Assembly (NCBI GenBank): GCA_020152595.1
Contig: JAIGNY010001829.1
Span: forward strand, 427,501 to 491,500
DNA: 64,000 bases
Reading direction: 5' to 3'
From: Chiridota heheva
Lineage: Eukaryota > Echinodermata > Holothuroidea > Apodida > Chiridotidae
Every line of letters begins with the position of its first letter. Within the stretch, counting starts at the first letter, position 1. Under the pieces are notes generated by a model, which did no database searches, was not told the origin of the DNA, and saw nothing but the letters and a program-made list of their open reading frames with translations. The translations under genes were made by a program, and so were the position numbers. Shown here piece after piece: positions 1-13,200 of the stretch.

Positions 1-450
1 ACATTTTCTGAGGAATTTCACATTTGCTGAGGAAATCTCCGGAAAAACTGTGAATGACAGGACGGACAGAAATGCCATTACATAGGTTTGAATTATACTT
101 TGCATGCTCTCCAAAAATGGCATCCCACCCTATCCCAAAAGATATCCTGCCCGATGTTTCACATGGCTTCCCGCTTTATGTTCCACATAGTAGTCCAACC
201 CATGTCCCACATGACATCCCATCCAATGTCCCAAATGGTATCCCACCATGTCTCACATAGTATCCCACCCCATCAATGTCCCAAATGGAATCCCACCCCA
301 TGTCACATACCACACTGTCCACATAGCCTCCCTCCCTATGTTCCACATCCAATATCTCACATGATATTCCATCCGATCTCCACATTATGGTGTCCTACCC
401 TATGTCACACATAGCATTATACCCTTTGTCCCACATGGCATCGCACCCCA
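1..450 (+). repeat. end of a dispersed repeat plus degenerate minisatellite
   Basis: Bases 1-110 match the tail of the dispersed repeat seen again at 1,120-1,490 and 20,950-21,410 (ctgaggaaat..., then gccattacatagg). From 110 to 445 runs a degenerate minisatellite of about 20-24 bp around catcccaccc / atgtcccacatgg. Open frames here on both strands are by-products of the repeat. Confidence 0.7.
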
Positions 451-680
451 TGAAGGTCATATAACAACTTTATGCAAATGACAGCGTTGAATAAGATAAT
501 AAAGGCAGAGTCAAATAATCATGCCTAATAGAGCCCTTGGTGAACATCACACGGTATTTGGTATTTCACTTTCAGGCATATGCCAGGAAAGCACACGTAA
601 GTCACAATGACTTGTTTTCAGTGTGTACCCGATGAATTTGCCAGGTTGAAAAGTGGATGAACACCAAGTTAACACCCTGT
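450..680 (+). repeat. body segment of the minisatellite-bearing repeat
   Basis: The stretch with tatgcaaatgac, gagtcaaataatcatgcct and agcccttggtg also occurs after the minisatellites near 20,780-20,870, and in shorter form near 1,050-1,130. It appears to be the constant part of one dispersed family. Confidence 0.6.
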
Positions 681-945
681 TTTTTTTTGAGAAGTGTTCA
701 GAAAACCAGGCAGGTGAAACTCAAACCATCGGGACCGACGGCTTTACGTCCCCTACGAAGGACGGTGAGAGTCACCCAACCATTTGCCATTTTTCACAAA
801 GGTCGGGTGGGGGAGAAGGTGTGAAGCAGAAGACAAACTTCTGCCCTTGATGTCAGCGTATATCGTTCTGCATAACTGCAGACTCGAACCTGGGACATCC
901 AGCATCTGTCGTACGCTCAGCCAACTGAGCTACCTGCCTCCCTGC
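681..945 (-). mobile_element. tRNA-derived SINE, 3'-truncated
   Basis: On the minus strand 945-880 reads as a tRNA head with A box TAGCTCAGTTGG and B box GGTTCGAGTC, but the acceptor arms do not pair, so it is not a working tRNA. A central part containing ggggacgtaaagccgtcggt follows, then ctggttttctgaacacttct and a short A-rich end. The same head and central part occur at 37,234-37,680 on the plus strand. Confidence 0.75.
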
Positions 946-959
946 ATATATCCCACATA

Positions 960-1490
960 GTATGGTCCCTCCCTAGGGTCCAAATGCAGTCTCATCCTGT
1001 AACATTGCCTCATTAAGCATACTAATTATGAAAGTATGTCAGTTCATATAGCTGCGCTATGTAAATGACCTAATGAATAGACTAATAAGGGAGAGTCAAA
1101 TAAACATGCCTGATTCAGCCATTGATGCACAAAGATTTTGATGAATGTGAAAGATTTTTAAACCTCAGGTTATACGAGCGACACTTGAGGATCTCTGAAG
1201 AATATTGGAAAAGTAAAGTATCTTACAGTTGTCTTCTAAGGAAATATCAATTGGTTTAAAGATTTTCTAAGAAAACTAATCTTAAACCTGTCTAAAGCTC
1301 TCTGAAAACTTTTAACAGATTTTACACGAAATTCCAGCCTTCAATGAGGATTTCCAAAGAGATTGTAACACTTTCTGAGGAATTTGGAAGAAACTTGAAC
1401 ATTTTCTGAAGAATTCTGAAAAAGAGGAAATCTGAGGGAAACCTGACAGGCGTAATCGCCATTACATAAGATCGCAATATGCTTCACATA
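960..1490 (+). repeat. second copy of the minisatellite-bearing dispersed repeat
   Basis: It aligns by eye to 20,940-21,410: gagagtcaaataaacatgcc, acttgaggatct, agaatattgga, cagttgtcttctaag, then gcgtaatcgccattacata. This copy has almost no minisatellite. No coding capacity was seen. Confidence 0.65.
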
Positions 1491-1737
1491 CTCACCAATA
1501 AAATGGAGAAACAGAAAACCACAGCCAGAAATAAGCAACGAAGCATATTTTTGCAATTCACACAATTTATCCGTTGCTTCTTTAGAATGCATGATATCAT
1601 ATGTCAAATGAAGTGTACTGTACCATTTATGTGGGAGACAAACAAGGCTGCTTGGTATAAGATAAGAGAAAATGATGAAGCCTTTAGGATTTGTGATTTA
1701 ATAAAGAGGAGTATGGGTCATTCTAATGGCAGTAAGG

Positions 1738-2036
1738 ATAGCTTCATCTGTATATTTATTCACCTGGTTGGATTCATGACCCAAGGTCATCAGACCGCAT
1801 AATGACCGTGCACCGCTGCAGTGAAAACAAAGCAATCAGCTGTGTTTGTTTACATATCATATGCAATATGTAGCATGGTAGGCCCGAATAGCTTCATCAG
1901 CATATTTATTCACTTGGTTGGATTCATGACCCGAGATCATCAGACCGCATAATGACCGTGCACCGCTCCAGTGAAAACAAAGCAATCAGCTGTGTTTGTT
2001 TACATATCATATGCAATATGTAGCATAGTAGGCCTG
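1738..2036 (+). repeat. 149-bp tandem duplication, two copies
   Basis: The block starting agcttcatctgtatattta at 1,740 is repeated at 1,889 with few differences (ggttggattcatgacc, cataatgaccgtgcaccgct, tgtttgtttacatatcat). Confidence 0.85.
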
Positions 2037-3320
2037 AATTTCGACCACTTAGGACACAAATTTGCCTTTCAGACAACGTATGATGAACGGTTCGGGATAT
2101 GTGGCATTGCTTTGTTGAGTTTTCGGTAAAATTATATCAGTTTTTGGTCAATTTGAAATTTCCGCGACTGTTCTCAATTTCTACCACGGTGTGTTAAACC
2201 TACCCAGTAGGTGTACCAGTAAACCTACAATGTCCGATCATCCGTAAAAATCGATATAAACTTCAATTGATATTCTTAACAGCACAATCAACTAACGAAG
2301 CATCTAATTTGGAAAATGGAGTTTAGCTAACAATTTGCAATCGTAAATATTTTGTCTGACTTTGCATACCACATGCAGACACATATGGACTTACCGTTCG
2401 CCGTAACGTGCAAAGCTTTGTTTTTACTTCAGTAAATAAATAAAGTCTTTTTCCAGAAGTGACGTGGCACCAACAAAGTGAATATAAGAGATGAGGTAAC
2501 TTTACCAACTTGAAGGTCGATGGGGTCAAAAGTGGTGTAAGGAATCTGATGCCGGAAACTAGTTAAATCCATCCAAGCTATTAAGCTCATATCGCCCTTG
2601 CTTATCCCCGGCTTTAATGGCACAAAATGGACGAAAGCACATGGTGCTCCCTGGAAGGGATGCCAGTCTAAAAATAGAGGGGCAGCTTTGTTTCACAAGG
2701 GGGCAAAGGCCTAAACATCTAATAAAATATGTCACCCATACAAAATGTTTAGGCGCAAGTGTGAGGGGGCTGGAGATCGATCTTGTTGAGGAAAATTGAA
2801 ATATAAAGCCTCTGTCCCAGGCCCCTTTGAGAAATATAGTGGTTACAGTACCTGCACGTATTTATAAAAAGGAAGACAGGGAAAACTATAATCAGAGTTC
2901 TGTAGCATGTAGTAAATAGCCGACAAAAGAAAAATGATAATTGAAAAAACATTTCTTACTATGCATCATTTATATTATGACATTTTATTTTATACAAATT
3001 CAAACTTAACCAGAACAGAGCTTTGACACTCACTGAAAAACAGATAAACATCCATGGACATTATGAGATGGTAAGCTTGTTCGAAAAAGGAGAGTAAATA
3101 CCCAATGTTCTTTCAAATTGATGAGTCAGAAAGAAGGTGAATGATAAAATAACCCTCTTCGAAAGGAATGGTTAATCAATCATTCATGGGCATTGCACAA
3201 ATTCCTCCATGCATATGCTGCATAATTCATTTTTAGGGTCAGCCAATGATTAATCTGTTCCAATTCACTGCAAAGCAGGCATGTGGTTTTAGCCCCAGAT
3301 GAATGACCTATTGCGTACAG
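2037..3320. other. intergenic, no gene seen
   Basis: Mixed AT-rich sequence with only short chance frames. AATAAA on the minus strand at 2,989-2,984 might be a distal IK polyadenylation signal. No repeat family or RNA gene was recognised. Confidence 0.5.
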
Positions 3321-3480
3321 TGTTACAGCAGCTGGTTGCTAGCAAGTGAAGCATGAAGAGGCTACCACGTTGAAAGGTGTGGATTACCCCTGTGTTGTGT
3401 ATGGTGTAACAATAGCTGATTGCTAGCAATTGAGCTGTAAAGAGGCTCTCGGGTTAGAAGGCGTGGATTACCCCTGGTTT
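3321..3480 (+). repeat. 84-bp tandem duplication, diverged
   Basis: The segment from tgttacagcagctggttgct to gtggattacccctg is repeated 84 bp later as tgtaacaatagctgattgct ... gtggattacccctgg. Confidence 0.7.
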
Positions 3481-4168
3481 TGAGAAAACCGTGGGTGTCG
3501 GGTTGGAGGGGGGGGGGGGGCAAAGAATAAAAATTCTTAATGGGTTTAATCTTCTTTTATAAAAATTGAGACTGGTTACTCTTTTTAAGCCATATGACCA
3601 TGCTAACCTCTATGCTACTCCCACCCAATAACATAATTAATGGCAGACTTTAGATTCAAGATAAAAAAAATCATTTAATTACACACTAATTCATATCTAC
3701 ATAGGTATAAAAGTGCCTAAAAGGCAATGAATCTTAAATACCTAAATGGATGTAAAATGCTACATGATAAATAAAGTGATGTCTGAGACTGCCTTACCCC
3801 TCGGAGCGAACTATTTTCCACATCCATCTTTAACAGAGAATATGAATTACAACAAATGACCTTTTCTTCCACATTTATACATCACAATTCAAGGATGCAT
3901 TAAAACATTCTTCACGTATTGGTCAGCTACAACTCAGAAACTAAAAACCTTTTCCATACATGCACAAATTGCCGCCCTTTGAATGCCAAGCTCTCCTCAC
4001 TGGGAAATCAATTTGTAGATATCCATTCAAGTTTCAAACAAAAACTGCAGAAGTAGGAATGTTCTCATCTGTTGCATCACATCACAGAGGTGGAAGGGGC
4101 TTCCATAGACTTGAGTGAAAAGACGGCAACTACAGGCAACGCTTCCTGGGAAGCTCTGTTTGCATTTC
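3481..4168. other. region beyond the IK 3' UTR, no gene seen
   Basis: It contains a G10 run near 3,511-3,520 and otherwise unremarkable AT-rich sequence. Part of it may be IK 3' UTR if the distal polyadenylation signal is used. Confidence 0.4.
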
Positions 4169-4174
4169 TTTATT
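4169..4174 (-). promoter_or_regulatory. candidate IK polyadenylation signal
   Basis: AATAAA on the minus strand about 100 nt past the IK stop. A second AATAAA lies at 2,989-2,984 and could give a longer 3' UTR. Which is used cannot be seen from sequence alone. Confidence 0.45.
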
Positions 4175-4274
4175 AAAATCCAAATCATATCCAAAGCATA
4201 TTGTCCATATTCTAATCAAATGACAACAGCACCCGACCAATAACTTCCAAATGACCGACCAAAATTGTGTCTCT

Positions 4275-4308
4275 TCAATATTTAGGCTGCTTTGGTACAG
4301 AAGTTCCT
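4275..4308 (-). CDS. IK: IK exon 21, coding end with stop TGA
   Basis: Reads [10 protein letters not shown] and then TGA at 4,277-4,275. The acceptor is ccacacag. The C-terminal PKY ending is shared with human RED (VKRPKY). The 3' UTR continues toward lower coordinates. Confidence 0.93.
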
Positions 4309-6805
4309 CTGTGTGGAGAAAAATATGGTAAGATTAATCATGAATTCTTCTCTTGCCTCCTATTCACATAAAATGTTAAAACAAAATGATACAAATTTTG
4401 CAGCTTTTAACCAACTGAAAGCAAACTGAAAATATTGATATACATTTGTAATATTTACCCTCTTTACAATCAGTGGACATAATTTATAGGTTCGTGGACT
4501 ATTTCTATAGTGGTTAAAATAGAATTACAATCTAAGTAGTGCTCTTGATTTGCGATTAATTTACTTAATTTAATCGCTAAAATTTTCGAGCATTTAACAA
4601 TTAATCGCAACGAAGCTTCACTCAAAAATCAGTATCAAATAATTTTTTGTGGAACTGGTCTAGTTCCCACACAAACATACCATGCATTTTTGTACCACGT
4701 TAGGCTGATAAAACTACCTGAAAATAAAGATCCTTGGTTTAGATGACATTCAAAAAGGTGTAGAAATAAGATATCTACAAGAAATGTTGCTGATTTCTGG
4801 CAGTCTGAACTTCCACTTGGTCTTTCACAAAATGATTTATGTACAGACCATACCCCAGTACAGCATTCGTAAGGTCCTGTAAAATTAAGTTTTTAGTTCT
4901 TAAAGTTAAAGTGCGGCAACAATTTTTATAGTTGGAATTTTGTTCTGGTCGTGAACATGCAGTAGAAAGATATAAACGATTGATAATAGAGGAAATGAAG
5001 AACTTTTCTTGACTTTTAATGCCATTTTCATACATTTTCAGCATAGAGAGGTTTGTTTTCAGTATATAGCTCAAACCTTTTAGGTGATTGTTTGAGTATT
5101 ATACTATGTTTTTCAGTGTTGCTAATTGTCGCTGTACACTACTAGGCCACCCATATAGTACTTGCACGATTAATCGCTTCAAAGTTTTACTAAACGTTTT
5201 TGAAGAGTTGCGAGCAATTAGCTATTAATCGCTAATCGTCAACAGCATTAAAACTAAGCAGATCCGTTTTCAAAATTTAAATATATCATGATGAAGCTTC
5301 CAAAGTTTTCTCAATTATAAATTAATTCTTAACTGTTTCATTTTTTCCTAAGCTGAAAATGATTGGGAAAGTTTATTTCTGCTAGAATTTGTTTCAGGAT
5401 ATGGTATGGTACTGACTCTTGAATTTGCTGCATCACTTCCAAAAATTATGAGAGAAATTTAAAAAAACAGAAGATTTAGAAAATAAAATACCATGGTTGC
5501 CATAAAATACATTATAAATTTGCATAAAAACTTTGTATATTATTGCCCAAACGCTACAAAATGGTCATTTTTACCCGGTTATGATGAATTTTTGGCTACT
5601 TTCCTAGCAATTTAGCTCACGGTGCCTCTAAATTTCCATACATCTTTAAATACATGGCCAAATATAATGTTGCAATTTTTACAAAGAGTCTCTGAATGTT
5701 TATTCCTGGTGGGTAACTTTTTTTACCAGACATTTACTGACAAATTGATGTGAGATTTTTTCACGTTCAAATAAAAGTCATCTTGGTCATTAAAGTCACA
5801 CATCAAGATCATGGCTGACTACTTAGCTTATCCTACAAATATGAAGAATAAATAGTATGAATGACTAGCAGCATAAACAGCTTACCCTGGTTGGTCAGCT
5901 TTTCTCTTTGAGATGATCTGAAAGAAGTGAACAAAACCAGATTTATCTTAGCTACAATCTTTCCCCATAAGCAAAAAAACAAACAAAAAACAGAAAAAAT
6001 CCAAATGGTTCCAAACGGAAAAATGTCCATATGTAAATTCCCAAATGGAACCAAATGGTTCCTATTGGGACCACTTTTTAAAACCATTTGACAGCATTTT
6101 GGACCAACTAGGACCACTTGAGACCAACTGGGACCATTTTGGACCAACTGAGACCATTTAGGACCAACTAGGACCATTTAAGACCAACTGGAAATCCCAA
6201 ATGGAGTCAACTAGGTTTTTTTTTTCTCTGTGGTTGTATTTCATAGTGCATTTAAAAATGAAGAAATTAATTATTGATTTACATCACCCTAAGTAAATGT
6301 TTATATATCACAAATCTTTCAAAGAACTGGCCTGTCTGAGCTCCTATGAGACCTGTGATGGATGAAGTGAAATGGTTAAGGTTTAGCTCAGTGTACAGCC
6401 AGGTATGTCTACCTCCTTGCATGATAACCGATAATCCACGAAACAAAAATGTTGTGCAACTGCTGTGCTATCTTGTTCGGTGTAAGGAGATTTAAAAATA
6501 ATAATTTAGGAACAAAGACTGCTGTAGAGTCTCCTGTAGAAGATAATATTCACACCTTTTAATTTCTCAACACTGTAAAGCATTACAAATCAATTAAAAT
6601 TAAAGCTATTTTAAATCTATCCTAATTATATATTCAACCTCAGGTAAAAATCAATCAAATATATATTATATATATATATATGGGTGTATGTATGTATGTA
6701 TGTATGTGTATGTATGTATGTATGTATGTATGTATGTATGAATGTATGTATGTATGTATGTATGTATGTATATATATACATATATATATATTATACATAC
6801 ATACA

Positions 6806-6869
<64 letters not shown>

Positions 6870-7060
6870 GCCCCAAAATAAGTTACCCACTGAAATTAAG
6901 CAATCTGCCAATATTAGTATTTTCAAGAGAAAACTTTAAACTTACCTTTTTCCATGCTAATTTTTTCTTACCATTTTATATATTTTATATGATTCATTGA
7001 TGTACACTTTTACCACTTTTGTACTTATCTGTATGTATGTGTACATATATATCTATCTAC

Positions 7061-7119
<59 letters not shown>

Positions 7120-7120
7120 C

Positions 7121-7164
<44 letters not shown>

Positions 7165-7181
7165 AATATATATATATATAC

Positions 7182-7265
<84 letters not shown>

Positions 7266-10200
7266 ATTATATAGTATTTGTATTTTTTCGCTTTTACCTT
7301 TTCGTACCTTAACTTTTACCTACCTGTATATATGTATTATAAAGCGCCACCGAAAACTACATTCTGGTTGGCGCTATATCAAGTTCAATAAATGATAATA
7401 ATAATAATAAATAACTATCACAAATACATCGTGAGTGTCAGATACAAAATAAGCAACCAACTTCAATGTGTAACAAAACTTGAGCATCTGAAGTTTTCAA
7501 ATTGATCAAATACCATAGCAACGCGGTAAATATGTGGGGCAAACAAACCTTAACTCCGCAATCGTGAATTACCAATGCGTTGACATTTAGATGTTCACAA
7601 AGCCTGCCGCAAGGTTTGATTCATTATTGGCCCTTCTCTGGATTTTTAAAGTTTTTAGCAAATAGGATAAACAAAATTCAGGTTGCTAACTGTTCTGGGC
7701 AACAGCAATTAGAATTACAAAGCCCGCAGCAAGCCCGTAAGCGCAATTTTTGTCCGCCATTTTGCCGTCACTCAGTTTGTGTGTGCAGAAATTTGTTTTG
7801 TACAGTAAGTTGCATTGACTACATGAGTGTGCGCCATTAGCTAGCTAGCTGTACTGTACCAGTACTGAGTAGGATGTGTGCCACCACTTAGTTACGCAGA
7901 TTGTATTGCTGGGCCAATTCGTGTGGTGATTGGTTAAAACAAGCTGTCAATCATCAAACCCAGAAAGGTTAATTATGTTATCAGTCAAAAAATGTTTGGT
8001 GGGCGCTTATTAGAGCAGTGGGTGCAGAATACACCGAATACGTTTAACTTTTTTGAGGGGAATATGAAGATAGTGTGATATCGCTAGTAAGAGTTTAGAC
8101 GTTACTGCCTAACTGGCCTGTTTGAGCTCGTAAGAGACCTAGATTATATCAACAGAATCTCGTAAGAGACCTAGATTATATCAACAGAATCAGAGTTTTG
8201 AATGTTTTCTTCATCTTTTTGTTTCTCGTATTATACTGTTTCATGTAAGAAGGACTGCTTGACCACTGATCTCAATTACTTCCCCAGCTACAGATTTATA
8301 ATTATTATCTAACTGGTTACTTGCTGCCTTGATTACCATTCTCAATGTTCTTTGCCTTCATGACTCACCTTACTTATCTGCTGCCACTCGCGATCCAGTG
8401 CAGCTTTCTCGTTCTTCTCTGTAAACATCCTTCGTGTCTTACGACCGTCAGACATCTTAATACCAAACTGAAAAGCAGCTCTAGTAAAGAAATAGTATAC
8501 ACCACATAGGTTATTATTCACTAGACATATACTGATTTTAATGATTACCTCAAAGTTCATATCCATGCAATGACTTGAAATACATGAGAAGTTACTAAAA
8601 AGTAAATACAGTTTTTTGATGGCAATATGACTTTTTTTGGTGAAATCACTTTTTCCAGATTTTTTGTAGGCATTGTCATTTTCGGTTTCGCTGTCATTGT
8701 CAGTGTCGCTGTCAGAGTCGATGTCGCCATCACTGTCGCTGTTGGCGTCCTTGTCACTGTTGGCGTCACTGTCGGTGTTGCTGTAATTGTCGCTGTCATA
8801 GTCGATGTCACTGTTGACGTCACTGTCATTGGTCACTGTCACTGACGTTGGCCACTGACATTGTCATTGGCCACTGACACTGTTGGTGTCACTGTCACTG
8901 TTGGTGGAACTGTTATTGTCGATGTCACTGTCATTGTCCAAGGCACTATCACTATTGGTGTCCACTGTTACTGTCTGTGTCACTGTCACTGCACTGTTAT
9001 TGTCGATGTCCTTGTCTGTATCATTGTCAGTGTCACTGTCGTTGTCATTTTTGGTATCACTGTCATTGTTGGTGGCACTGTCAAATTTATCTGTAAACTT
9101 GACATAATTGCAATTACATAAATAATTGTAATTATGTAAATTACATAACTAAAAATGAAATTAAAACTAAGCATACTGAATAATTCAAATAAATAAATCA
9201 CAGAATTAGCACAATTCTATTCAACTTTCAGTGTAACATCTATAATTTGGTCATTGTACTTCCATATTGTTTTGCTCACTCTGTGAACTTTCCTATTTTT
9301 TGCAAGCATATAAGTAACTTGATACTAAATGGCCCTTCATTACTTACTCATAGCAATAAGGATCCAGAACCAAAAGGTTTTGTGGTTCCCATGCATTTGT
9401 TTTTCATCATTTGCAAAATTTGTTTTAACTGTCATTGCATATCATGAAATATTTGTTCCATAATATTTATTCATAAGCCACACCCACCATGCAGATCAAT
9501 AAAAATGTTGACAACATTAGCATTTGCACAATAATTAACAACATTACCATAGCAAGTATGATGCAAAAACAATTTGCTCATTTATCTTATTTCAAGAATT
9601 TGTCAGTAAGCTCCACCTACTCATTGGCATTCATGACATCACTACCACAATATTAGAACATATGTACAGACCATAATCCCATCTGAATACTACATAAAGC
9701 AAAAATCTGATATATCATTCATGAAATACAGTAGACCTATGGTGTTTACATCATTTAGCACTTTCACATTAAGCCATGCCCACCATGCATATTAATGACA
9801 TCTGTTGATACCATAAGCATATACACAATAACCACCAACAAAATTATCATGCCCAATATGATCCGAAATGGACATACAGTTCATCATTTATCACGTCTTT
9901 AAATTTTCACCTAAAGCCTCGCCCACTTATTGATATGCATGAAATCACCACTAAAAACATTAGGGCACACATCTGCAGACCATGAGCTATCTGTGTACCA
10001 CATATGGCGTGAATCCAGTTCAGTTTTTGAGATATCATGTTTACAAGCTTTTTGTTTACAAAATCATATTAAGCCCCGCCCACTACTGAAGTCAATGTTT
10101 TTATATGACGAACACGTAAACAATAGCTAACATCATTACTATAACAAATATGAAACAAAACAGACATGTGATTATCAAAATAAGAGCATTTCAAGATTTT

Positions 10201-13200
10201 TATATTAAGCCCCGCCTACTCATTAATATACATGATATCACCACCAAAAAGATCAGGGTACATCTACAGACCATTAGGTATATGTGTACCAAATATGACA
10301 TAAATCCAGTTTACCGTTCTTAAGATACCATGTTTACAAGATTTTTTTCAGCAAACTCATATTAAACCCCGCCCACTATGCATATTATTGAAATTCAATG
10401 TTTTTACATCATGAACATGTACACAACAACTAACATCATAATTACACCAAATATGAAACAAAACAGACACTCCATTGTTCAAATATGAACATTTTAAGAT
10501 TTTCATATTAAGCCCCCCTACTCATTGATATGCATGACATCACCATCAAAAACAATAGGGCATATCTATGGACCATGGGCTATCTGTGTACCACATATGA
10601 TGCTAGCGCATCGGAACCAAAAATAATGAAAGCTTACTTCGGCATGGCTTCCTTGTTATTCATGTACTCGCTATACTCCTCTTGAGTTTCAAAATCCCAG
10701 CGACCAATTGGCCCCTTCTTGTTGCCCTTGGAAGAAAACAAAAGATCATTTATAAAGACTGATAATGCACCATAAACGATGCAGCAAACATTTTTTACTT
10801 TTCTACATGAGGGCCATTCTCTGTTAAGTTATACGTATTATCATTATACGTATAATAAATATACAAATTATCATTATACATATTATCATTATACGTATTA
10901 TCATTATACATATAATAAGTATACATATTATCATTATACATATTATCATTATACATATTATCATTATACGTATAATAAATATACATATTATCATTATACA
11001 TATTATCCTTAAACGTATTATCATCATACCAATTATCGACATACGTATTATCGCTATTTATACCATTATACGTGTTGTTATTATATGTATTATCTTTATA
11101 TATGTTTGGAGTGGAATTATGAGGTGAAAGTTATTTTGTCTCTTAATAGATTGAATAATTTCACTAATAAAGCACTTATGACCACTGTAAACAAAAATGT
11201 TCACATAATTTAGAAAGCGGGACTGAATTATCAAAGAATTACATAAACTATTGTGTTAAATCTATAGCATATCACATTGTACTTTTCAACACACTGGTCA
11301 AATCTTTTAAATGTAATAATTCAAAACCCAAAAAATGATCAGATATCAAACTGGATTTAAACCAGTTTGTTTTTAAATATACTCTTATATGTATATTAAT
11401 CTAAATAAAAATTCATAGGTTTATTCTTTTATCTGACATTATTATTAGTGCTGTCATGAAATATCAATTATCGTGATATCTCTTTTCCCACGACATAAAA
11501 TATGCCTCTCGCGACATATTGCAATACCAAAAACTAATACTCAACTAAGAAATTTTCGCACAACAAGGCTAGGCTACTTCGTACATTACAATTCTAACGT
11601 TACAGTAATAAATCTAAAAGTCAAGTTTAGGCAATTAAAAACTAAAAAAAACCCATAAAAAACTTAATTAAAAATCATGCTCCGTTACCCCACACTGGCA
11701 CATTCCAATATATATATGTTGGCAAAAAGAATGAAAAATTGGCCCAGAACATGCCTCTCACTTCAATGATTCATAGTCACGTTGACTGAATTACCAAACA
11801 CGTGCGTGATGAACGTAATACTCAGGCGATCATGTCGTCTGCTAGATCTGCAAATAATTTTTTCTTGCGTTTATCATAAAAGAAGTAATGTTAGTGATAT
11901 TCACAATTTTGCCGTGAGTCAGTTTTCTAGAAAAGTATCGCGATATACCAATATATCGCGTTATTTTTCTCCACGATAATCGATATGTAATAGAGCCATG
12001 TCGTGACAGCACTAATAATTACATATAAATTGATATCAGTCAGAAGCCTTACCATGTCCATCTTTGAATAATCTGCCTCGTCATCTGAGTCCTCCAGAGC
12101 ATCTGCGGTCTCCATAGCTCTATAAAAGAAATTATGTGTTATGATCTGAAATATACAAACTGAATATACAAAACAAAACACTTTATGTCCTCAAAACCAT
12201 TTCAAACCTCATTCCTTGTACCGTATCTCAATTTGAAGACTATAGCTCGACCAGGGGTGGAAAAATATTTACTTTTGGAGTTCCTGGGACCAAAGAAAGG
12301 CTTGATAAAAATCTGTTGAGTATAATGCAACAACAATTACAAATCCTAATGCTCAATCCCAACAGGAAGTATCAAGTTTAATGCCTTAAAAGAATTGTTA
12401 GTTTGTTATTAAATCTTATTGACTGAACATTTTTCCCCGTTTCCTTTCCATCTTCAGCATTCCTTTCCATCTTCAGCCCTCCCTTTCCATCTCCGGCCCT
12501 CCCTTTCCATCATCGGCTTCCCTTTCCATGCTTCCCTTTCCATCTTCGGCTTCCCTTTCCATCTTCGGCTTGTCTTTCCATCTTCAACTTCCCTTTCCAT
12601 CTTCAATTTCCCTTTCCATCTTCAGCTTCCCTTTCCATCTTCGGCTTCCCTTTCCATCTTCAGCTTCCCTTTCCATCTTCGGCTTCCCTTTCCATCTTCC
12701 CTTTCCATCTTCGGCTTCCCTTTCCATCTTCGGCTTCCCTTTCCATCTTCGGCTTCCCTTTCCATCTTCGGCTTCCCTTTCCATCTTCGGCTTCTTTCCA
12801 TCTTCGGCTTCTTTCCATATTCGGCTTCTCTTTCCATCTTCGGCTTCCCTTTCCATCTTCGGCTTCCCTATCCATCTTCGGCTTCCCTATCCATCTTTAG
12901 CTTCTCTTTCCATATTCGGCTTCTCTTTCCATATTCGGCTTCTCTTTCCATCTTCGGCTTCCCTTTCCATCTTCGGCTTCCCTTTCCATCATCGGCTTCT
13001 CTTTCCATATTCGGCTTCTCTTTCCATCTTCGGTTTCCCTTTCCATCTTCGGCTTCCCTTTCCATCTTCGGCTTCCCTTTCCATCTTCGGCTTCTCTTTC
13101 CATATTCGGCTTCTCTTTCCATCTTCGGCTTCTCTTTCCATATTCGGCTTCTCTTTCCATCTTCGGCTTCCCATTCCATCTTCGGCTTCCCTCTCCATCA

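Noticed and set aside
880-945. tRNA gene on the minus strand
   Set aside because: A and B boxes are present but the acceptor stem does not pair, and the sequence continues into a SINE body found elsewhere.
8342-8842. 166-codon minus frame with an Asp/Ser-rich start
   Set aside because: Only its last third is real (IK exon 19). The Asp/Ser part is an intronic hexamer repeat upstream of the tttactag acceptor.
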